Assembly (NCBI GenBank): GCA_016840595.1 | Contig: JAEOSA010000001.1 | Span: 1-36,392, forward strand | Length of the DNA: 36,392 bases | Direction of reading: 5' to 3' | DNA from: Candidatus Hermodarchaeota archaeon | GTDB lineage: Archaea; Asgardarchaeota; Hermodarchaeia; Hermodarchaeales; Hermodarchaeaceae | Shown here: piece after piece, positions 31,311-36,392 of the stretch | How positions within the stretch are numbered: position 1 is the stretch's first letter | Layout of the letters: every line of letters begins with the position of its first letter | The notes under the pieces: model-generated | Databases searched by the model: none | The model's input: the letters and a program-made list of their open reading frames with translations, nothing else | Told to the model about the DNA's origin: nothing | Program-made: the position numbers and the translations under genes

Positions 31311-32159
31311 TCAGGTGATTTTTGCCCCACATTTAGGACAGAAATTACCCTGATACATGAATAATGGATACTCCGCATCACATTTGGGACAGTTTGCGAT
31401 AAGCTTCCCACCACAATTCGTGCAGGCTTCACTAATCGCCACAGTAGCTTTACAATGCGGACATTGCACCTGTGGCATTGATGGCATCCCGCCAGGCATC
31501 ATAACTGGGCTTGTTGCAGGCGCTGTTGGTACAGGGGCACTTGATGGTCCCGTTTTCACGGGGGCTGCACAATGTGGACAATGCGTTTTACCAGAGGGTA
31601 CGTGGGCTCCACAGAAGGGACATTTGTTCTTCGTCTTAGCCGCTTCAATCTGGGCTTCAACGACCGCGAACATTTGTGGTTTCTTGCTTTCAAACTCAAT
31701 ATCTTCGCCACTACTCAGTGTTATGACTAGTTTATTTTTGGGACTGTCAATGTTATCAATGGTCATCAGGGGTATCGCTAGGGACTCTGCAGCTCCACCT
31801 TTTCCACGAGCAATCATTTGGTTACTTTGCATGGAATCAATGACAATGGCTGTGGCTGTGGCTTGAGTGGCGTGTCGGATTCCTCGACCGACTGATCTGC
31901 CGACTATTCCGCCATGGCGTCGGGCTGCATCAGCCGCCACTGATCCTGCGACACCTACGGCAAAGGCTTTAGCATAACCACCGAACAATCCTCCCCCTTT
32001 CTTCTTCTCTTGTTTATACCAGACCACCCGTACATCTGAAACGACGAGTCGTCCTTTCTTGCCTTCGAATTTCACCTCGTCAATCGCTGTAGCTACTTCT
32101 TCAAATCCGAGGGGCACGAGCTGACCGTTCTGGACTGTCACATTCAGAAAATCTGTCAT
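31311..32159 (-). CDS. PH-like domain protein with three zinc ribbons
   Basis: 282 residues. The N-terminal part has PH-like strands (KGRLVVSDVRVVWYKQE, ESLAIPLMTIDNIDSPKNKLVITLSSGEDIEFES) interrupted by a long glycine/alanine-rich stretch (GGGLFGGYAKAFAVGVAGSVAADAA, then GGIVGRSVGRGI), which may form a glycine-zipper or membrane-active hairpin. A proline/alanine linker separates three zinc-ribbon units: CPFCGAHVPSGKTHCPHC, CPHCKATVAISEACTNCGG, and CPKCDAEYPLFMYQGNFCPKCG. The combination points to a scaffold or membrane-associated protein, function unknown. The PH-like protein at 2932-3378 shows a similar 'hydrophobic insert between PH strands' layout. Confidence 0.75.
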   Translation of the reverse strand: MTDFLNVTVQNGQLVPLGFEEVATAIDEVKFEGKKGRLVVSDVRVVWYKQEKKKGGGLFGGYAKAFAVGVAGSVAADAARRHGGIVGRSVGRGIRHATQATATAIVIDSMQSNQMIARGKGGAAESLAIPLMTIDNIDSPKNKLVITLSSGEDIEFESKKPQMFAVVEAQIEAAKTKNKCPFCGAHVPSGKTHCPHCAAPVKTGPSSAPVPTAPATSPVMMPGGMPSMPQVQCPHCKATVAISEACTNCGGKLIANCPKCDAEYPLFMYQGNFCPKCGAKIT

Positions 32160-32320
32160 AGATTAAACTCAGCGATTTCCTGTCAATAATCTTTCTACAA
32201 CCAGAAAACTTGCAGAAGAGTATCAAGGATTTATTGATTTCAGACCCATTACCTAAATTATTCTGAGAATGAATTTTTGGCATTAATTTTACGTGCATCT
32301 CACTGGTGAATCTGTTCTGA

Positions 32321-33157
32321 TTACTCAATCACGGTCGTTTCTGTGGCTACCGATTGGTGTGTTGCTGGAGCGAATTCGTAATGTCGCTCGAAGTAGACAA
32401 GCAATGCTGACAAGGCTGATATGTAAGCTATAACTTCGATAAGAGAAGGATTGCCATTGTATCCCACCAATCCTTTCAAGACTAGCCCCAACGGTCCATT
32501 TTCTGGTAAAAAGAAGTTGATATCCCACACATGCTCAATCAGTATTGGGATCATCCCAGCTTCCTGTAGCTCATGGACACCATACGCAATCATCCCTGCT
32601 GCAAAAAAAATCAGCAAAATGCTAGTCATTTGGAAGAAGGTTCGTAAACTAAACCGCTTTGACTGACTGAAATACACGAAGGCAATTCCGAATGCAACGA
32701 TGAAACCCAAAAAAGCTCCTATAATGATAGTGATATCACTGAAGGGAAGGGCTGCGAGGAAGATTACAGTTTCAACTCCCTCACGAAGGACTGCGACAAA
32801 CACGATGAAGAAAATCCCTAGCGTCGCTGTCATTGTAGCAGCTGTTTTCTGTTCGAGTTCTTCTTGGAGTGTTGGCCCCTTTCGTTCCATCCAAACTATC
32901 ATTGAAATCAATAAACCGGCTGCAATCAACGTTGTGACGCCTTCAAAGATTCGAGCACTTGGACCTGCGAATCCGCCTGCAAGCCATTGAAAACCGAAGG
33001 CAAACAAGATGCTAGCAATCATTGCAGCTCCAACACCAGCAAACACTTGCCAATACCGTTCCGAATCCCCTGTCCTTGCTAGAAACGCAAGAACTATTCC
33101 TACAATTAATGCAGCTTCAAGTCCTTCACGGAGTGTAATTACAAATCCTGCGATCAT
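32321..33157 (-). CDS. FTR1/EfeU-type iron permease
   Basis: 278 residues with about seven membrane segments. Both REGLE-type motifs are present: TLREGLEAALIVG in helix 1 (R10-E14) and VLREGVETVIF in helix 4 (R125-E129). These carry the acidic residues that pass iron ions. RKGPTLQEELEQKTAATMTATLG is the loop between the two repeats. Family members import Fe3+ (or Fe2+ after ferroxidation) across the cytoplasmic membrane; no partner ferroxidase or EfeO/EfeB gene is visible here. ATG 33157 lies about 50 bp from CATAAAAAGG, its likely TATA box. It is divergent from the GDT1-type gene, with a DtxR-like palindrome between them. Confidence 0.9.
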   Translation of the reverse strand: MIAGFVITLREGLEAALIVGIVLAFLARTGDSERYWQVFAGVGAAMIASILFAFGFQWLAGGFAGPSARIFEGVTTLIAAGLLISMIVWMERKGPTLQEELEQKTAATMTATLGIFFIVFVAVLREGVETVIFLAALPFSDITIIIGAFLGFIVAFGIAFVYFSQSKRFSLRTFFQMTSILLIFFAAGMIAYGVHELQEAGMIPILIEHVWDINFFLPENGPLGLVLKGLVGYNGNPSLIEVIAYISALSALLVYFERHYEFAPATHQSVATETTVIE

Positions 33158-33204
33158 TCTGGTTTTAACTCCTTTGTGAGTAATCTGCCTCTTCCCGTTC
33201 TACG

Positions 33205-33214
33205 CCTTTTTATG
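33205..33214 (-). promoter_or_regulatory. TATA box of the FTR1 gene
   Basis: CATAAAAAGG on the minus strand, about 50 bp upstream of ATG 33157 and 47 bp from the DtxR-like palindrome. Confidence 0.45.
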
Positions 33215-33244
33215 AAAAGGTGAAAGCGCTGTTGGGAGTTGCGG

Positions 33245-33262
33245 TTCATTTGAACAAATGAA
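33245..33262. repeat. Second inverted repeat next to the metal box
   Basis: TTCATTTG-AA-CAAATGAA: perfect 8-bp arms around AA. It touches the left end of the 20-bp palindrome (two shared bases). A nested GTTCA-TT-TGAAC repeat starts one base before it. It may be a second regulator site. Confidence 0.5.
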
Positions 33263-33280
33263 TTTAGGTGCACCTAAATT
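33261..33280. promoter_or_regulatory. DtxR/IdeR/MntR-type metal-responsive operator
   Basis: AATTTAGGTGCACCTAAATT is a perfect 20-bp palindrome. The TTAGG...CCTAA arms are those of DtxR-family boxes. It lies between the divergent FTR1 and GDT1-type genes and overlaps the AAATTATAAGG TATA-like element of the GDT1 promoter. A metal-loaded repressor bound here would block that promoter and could also affect FTR1. No DtxR-family gene is in the window. Confidence 0.75.
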
Positions 33281-33380
33281 ATAAGGGTTTTGAAATTACT
33301 AAACAACAACAATTAATAAACGAGTACACGTTTTCACTTCATTCTACGTTAAATTCGAAAAATCTGCCAAGTGAACTGTT

Positions 33381-33956
33381 TTGCTTGTACCACTCTTTCT
33401 GACGATATTGTTGATGGTCCTTTTAGCTGAACTCGCAGACAAGACTCAACTAGTCACCTTTGCACTCGTTGCTGAGACAGGAAAGCCACTACAAACATAC
33501 TTAGGTGTGCTGGGGGGATTATTTTGCGTAACCGCTCTGGGTGTTCTTGCAGGATCTCTAATTGGTCTGTTCATCCCCCTGTTCCTAATTCAAATTGTTG
33601 CTGGTCTCATTTTCATTATTATCGGCATCTTCGCTCTATACAAAGCTCGAGGGAATGATAATGATGAAGAAATTCAAGATGTTAGCAGCAAACGCGCCTG
33701 GGTCCGGGCTTTTGCTCTCCTTTTCTTAGCAGAGTTGGGAGATAAAACGCAAATTCTCGTAATCCTACTATCAGCGACAACTGGGCAACTCCTGCTCGTG
33801 TTTCTCGCAGCATTTACTGCTCTGGCTGTGGTTAATGGCATTGGAGTTGTAATCGGGGATCGTGCACGACATTATCTCGGTTCATCAGTAATCAGATACG
33901 TTGCTTCCGCGGCTTTCATTATCGCCGGAGTTCTAATGCTTCTTGTTTTTCTCTAA
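33381..33956 (+). CDS. GDT1/TMEM165 (UPF0016) family cation transporter
   Basis: 191 residues, six membrane segments in two repeats. Each repeat has the family signature: ELADKTQ (E17-D20-K-T) and ELGDKTQ (E118-D121-K-T), which form the cation site. Family members move Mn2+ or Ca2+, and bacterial and archaeal ones often export Mn2+. The start is TTG 33381 (MLVPLFLTI), with GTGA six bases upstream; no upstream ATG keeps the frame. The loop between the repeats is short and acidic (NDNDEEIQD). The shared metal-type operator and the divergent iron permease support a role in metal balance. Confidence 0.9.
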   Translation: MLVPLFLTILLMVLLAELADKTQLVTFALVAETGKPLQTYLGVLGGLFCVTALGVLAGSLIGLFIPLFLIQIVAGLIFIIIGIFALYKARGNDNDEEIQDVSSKRAWVRAFALLFLAELGDKTQILVILLSATTGQLLLVFLAAFTALAVVNGIGVVIGDRARHYLGSSVIRYVASAAFIIAGVLMLLVFL

Positions 33957-34020
33957 AATTAGCTACTTTGTCGAATTGTTGGAAGGTAAGAATTTTCGAA
34001 TCGCTCGAATAGTGTTTGAC

Positions 34021-36392
34021 CTATTCAAGCTCAGGATTAACAAAATCTTCTGACAGGACTGTTTCAAATGTCTGAATGAAGAAGTCGACGTTTTCTTGTG
34101 TGAAGGCCATTGGGGGTTTTATTTTCAAGACATTGTTAAATGGACCATCTGAGCTGATTAAAATTCCTTGTTCCTTAATGCGTTCAATGATATAGGCGGT
34201 TTCTTTCGTAGCGGGTTCTAGGGTTGTCCGATTCAAAACTAATTCCACACCAATGAACAGCCCAAAGCCTCGTACATCGCCTATCAGGGGATATTTATTT
34301 TGGAGCTGTTTGAGTTGATCCATGAAGTATTTGCCGACCTTCAGAGCGTGTTTTTGAAGTTGTTCTTCTTCAATGACATCGATCACTGCCAAACCGACGG
34401 CACAGGAAACTGGGTTTCCACCAGTTGAACTAAAAAATTCCATGCCCGTATCAAACGATCGAGCAATCTCAGGAGTTGTCACAACAGCTGCTAAGGGATG
34501 ACCGTTCCCAATGGGTTTTCCTAACGTGATAATATCTGGGATGACATTGTGTGTCTCAAAAGCCCAGAAGTGAGTACCCACTCGCCCAAATCCTGTCTGC
34601 ACTTCGTCCACAATACAAACCCCACCAGTTTGACGAACATGTCGAAATACTTCTTGGAGGTATTTGTCAGGAAACACGATTTGTCCAGCAGCGCCCATGA
34701 TTGGCTCACTGATAAAGGCAGCCAAACCTCTTCCAGCTTTTTTCAGTGTCTTAATAATTTCTAGGACTTCAGTGGCGTATTTCCTTCCAGCTTTCGAGTC
34801 GCTAGCTTTGAATTCACCTCTGTAAGCATCAGGGGTGCTAACTGTGTGCACAAAGGGAGGTGCACCTTGTCCACCAGGTCCATTGAACTTGTAGGGGCTA
34901 ATGTCAATCAACGTGCTTGTGTTGCCGTGGTAGGCTCCTTCGATGACAATTATGTCTGATTGGTTCGTGTGGGTTCGCGCTAATCGAAGAGCCAGCTCGT
35001 TGGCTTCGCTTCCACTGTTGACAAAGAAACAGACTTTCAACGGGTCAGGCAAGGTGGCGACAAGGCGTTGAGCATACCTGACTAAGTTTTCATGCAGATA
35101 ACGAGAATTCGTGTTCAGCACAGCTGCTTGCTCATGAAGCGCCTTGACGATTTTAGGATGGGAATGCCCCACATGGGGTACATTGTTTCGGGCATCAAGG
35201 TAGACTCGCCCCTGCTCATCGTAAAGATACTGCATGAACCCGCGGACAATATTCAGTGGCCTCTGATAGGAAACACTAAGTGATTTGCCAATGAGTGAGT
35301 TTCGCGCCGCGAGAATTTCTTCAGCACTCATCGCATTCGTTGAAAGACGATCAACAGGAAGTTTGAGGATTGTGTTAGGGTCAGGACAGATGCTGAGCCA
35401 GAGCTCTCGTTGACTTGGTAGGGCATAACTTGGGAAATCACCATGCATATCGAAGAGATCACACACGAACTGAAAATGCAACGAAGGTGGCCAGTCACCA
35501 TTCATTGGTGGCGTTCCAACCTGACAAATTTGATCTCCTCTCTTGATGGGTTTCCCTGGAGCTAGTCCTTCAAGGGAATCCGTGCTTAAGTGGGAGTACA
35601 TCGTGTAAAACTTGAGATTGGTATCGCCTGCTTTGTGTTCAAGGATAAGCGTGGGACCATTTTCTCGGTAACCCTGATTGTTTGCCAGGCTGTGAATGAC
35701 CCCATCGAGTGGTGCCAGAATGGGCTCTCCAGGTGTTAGGAATAGATCCATACCCAGATGAATCGTGGGTGATTCAGCAATATCATATTGGGATCGCATC
35801 TCACTTTTTGTGATGTTCATTAGTCGCGGTTCGTTATATCGGCCTATTCCAACTTTATCTCCTGCTTCTCTGATTCGGTTAGTAACGAATTGTGTAAAGA
35901 ATGTTGTATCCTGAATTTCTGGTAAGCTACCATATTCTAGACTTCCAACACTGAGATCAAAGATAACTAATGATTCGGTTTGCAGGTCCGTTTTGATGAG
36001 TGGTCCGATTTGCTTCTGATTTTTTCTTAACCACTTAGTTATCGTTTCACTTTGTGGGCAGGGAGGAAGATTGCAGACCTGTCTTAATGCACAGGTTACA
36101 AAGCGGGGATGAACTGCTCTGAGACGATACAGCGTTTCCCAGGCGTCTTTTTCAGAAATGATGAGATATTCGTTATCCGGTTCCAACTTCTGTTGATACG
36201 CTGAAATCGATACGCTCATTGCCAGTCGCGTACGGATGAGTGGAAAGAGCAACTCTATCTCTAGTTCTGTTAATGGAAAGACCGAGTGGTAGCCACGGAC
36301 AACTTGCGCTGCAGCAGCTATGGGGTCAGATTTTCCAAGAATCGCATACGTCACAGCTACTGCCAACTCAAAGACGGTGTGTGAAGACACCA
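34021..36392 (-). CDS. APH / M23-like / class III aminotransferase fusion (5' end cut by window edge)
   Basis: 790 residues visible; the frame continues past the right edge. The GTG at 36390 is not a credible start because it falls within the tail of an aminoglycoside/choline phosphotransferase-like domain ([30 protein letters not shown]). Next is an M23 LytM-like domain: HLGMD (H211, D215), YSHLS (H267) and SLHFQF (H305). The zinc ligands remain, but the usual HxH is SLH, so one catalytic His is lost. The last 430 residues are a class III PLP aminotransferase: [35 protein letters not shown] (D595), LGKPIGNG (Lys625, Schiff base). This fusion is known from bacteria, and the aminotransferase part resembles ethanolamine-phosphate phospho-lyase and related enzymes. 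A kinase followed by an aminotransferase or lyase would suit breakdown of an amino alcohol. Confidence 0.9.
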   Translation of the reverse strand, partial: VSSHTVFELAVAVTYAILGKSDPIAAAAQVVRGYHSVFPLTELEIELLFPLIRTRLAMSVSISAYQQKLEPDNEYLIISEKDAWETLYRLRAVHPRFVTCALRQVCNLPPCPQSETITKWLRKNQKQIGPLIKTDLQTESLVIFDLSVGSLEYGSLPEIQDTTFFTQFVTNRIREAGDKVGIGRYNEPRLMNITKSEMRSQYDIAESPTIHLGMDLFLTPGEPILAPLDGVIHSLANNQGYRENGPTLILEHKAGDTNLKFYTMYSHLSTDSLEGLAPGKPIKRGDQICQVGTPPMNGDWPPSLHFQFVCDLFDMHGDFPSYALPSQRELWLSICPDPNTILKLPVDRLSTNAMSAEEILAARNSLIGKSLSVSYQRPLNIVRGFMQYLYDEQGRVYLDARNNVPHVGHSHPKIVKALHEQAAVLNTNSRYLHENLVRYAQRLVATLPDPLKVCFFVNSGSEANELALRLARTHTNQSDIIVIEGAYHGNTSTLIDISPYKFNGPGGQGAPPFVHTVSTPDAYRGEFKASDSKAGRKYATEVLEIIKTLKKAGRGLAAFISEPIMGAAGQIVFPDKYLQEVFRHVRQTGGVCIVDEVQTGFGRVGTHFWAFETHNVIPDIITLGKPIGNGHPLAAVVTTPEIARSFDTGMEFFSSTGGNPVSCAVGLAVIDVIEEEQLQKHALKVGKYFMDQLKQLQNKYPLIGDVRGFGLFIGVELVLNRTTLEPATKETAYIIERIKEQGILISSDGPFNNVLKIKPPMAFTQENVDFFIQTFETVLSEDFVNPELE

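Noticed and set aside
36388..36390. GTG as the start of the aminotransferase fusion
   Set aside because: It falls within a phosphotransferase-like domain and the frame stays open to the edge, so the gene is cut, not started, here.
1..36392. CRISPR arrays, insertion sequences, rRNA
   Set aside because: No regularly spaced repeats, transposase motifs or conserved rRNA blocks were seen on either strand.

Overview
The window looks like part of an archaeal chromosome. Many genes have TATA-type boxes (for example CTTTAAATA, TTATATC, GTTTTATAC) about 25-35 bp upstream of their probable transcript starts. Several start codons follow GGTGA or GGAGG Shine-Dalgarno sites and others look almost leaderless. 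The gene content is archaeal in style: tandem Lrp/AsnC and ArsR-like regulators, DUF4332 and DUF3795 proteins, and a secreted protein rich in N-glycosylation sequons. Base composition is moderate. An Asgard-type archaeon is possible, but no marker here proves it. I found no rRNA, tRNA, CRISPR array or insertion sequence.

Layout. 1-2138: a UvrA-type double ABC ATPase on the minus strand, cut by the left edge. 2287-5340: a SLOG-like Rossmann protein, a PH-like protein, a DUF3788 protein and a BtrH-like protein. 5350-7263: a CoA-acylating methylmalonate-semialdehyde dehydrogenase followed by a ferritin-like protein, probably one operon. 7375-11619: a DUF3795 cysteine-rich protein, an operon of HTH-GyrI, GyrI and GNAT genes, and a double Lrp/AsnC regulator. 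11772-15519: a CPBP membrane protease, a flavoprotein/ATC-hydrolase operon and an MFS-type transporter. 15553-17510: a broken ICMT-type methyltransferase, a DinB-like protein and a SAM methyltransferase. 17517-20702: two DUF4332 helix-hairpin-helix proteins flanking a membrane-anchored extracytoplasmic Ntn hydrolase, then an S-adenosylmethionine decarboxylase.

20720-22920: a TetR repressor divergent from two ICMT/PEMT-type membrane methyltransferases, with a 14-bp TetR-like operator between the two promoters. 22945-26513: a DUF885 metallopeptidase-like protein, then a C45-type Ntn hydrolase in an operon with an MGMT-like protein that lacks the acceptor cysteine. 26535-32159: a wHTH protein fused to a BtrH/C39-like papain-fold domain with a palindrome at its promoter, two membrane or secreted proteins separated by a clear terminator, and a zinc-ribbon/PH-like protein. 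32321-33956: an FTR1-type iron permease divergent from a GDT1-type (probable Mn2+) transporter, with a perfect 20-bp DtxR-like palindrome between them. 34021-36392: a multidomain APH / M23 / class III aminotransferase protein, cut by the right edge.

The genes mostly form short, strand-alternating units rather than one pathway. The points most worth following are the shared metal-responsive operator at 33261-33280, the HTH-BtrH fusion with its promoter palindrome, the TetR-controlled methyltransferase pair together with a decayed relative, and the cysteine-less MGMT-like protein paired with a C45 hydrolase.
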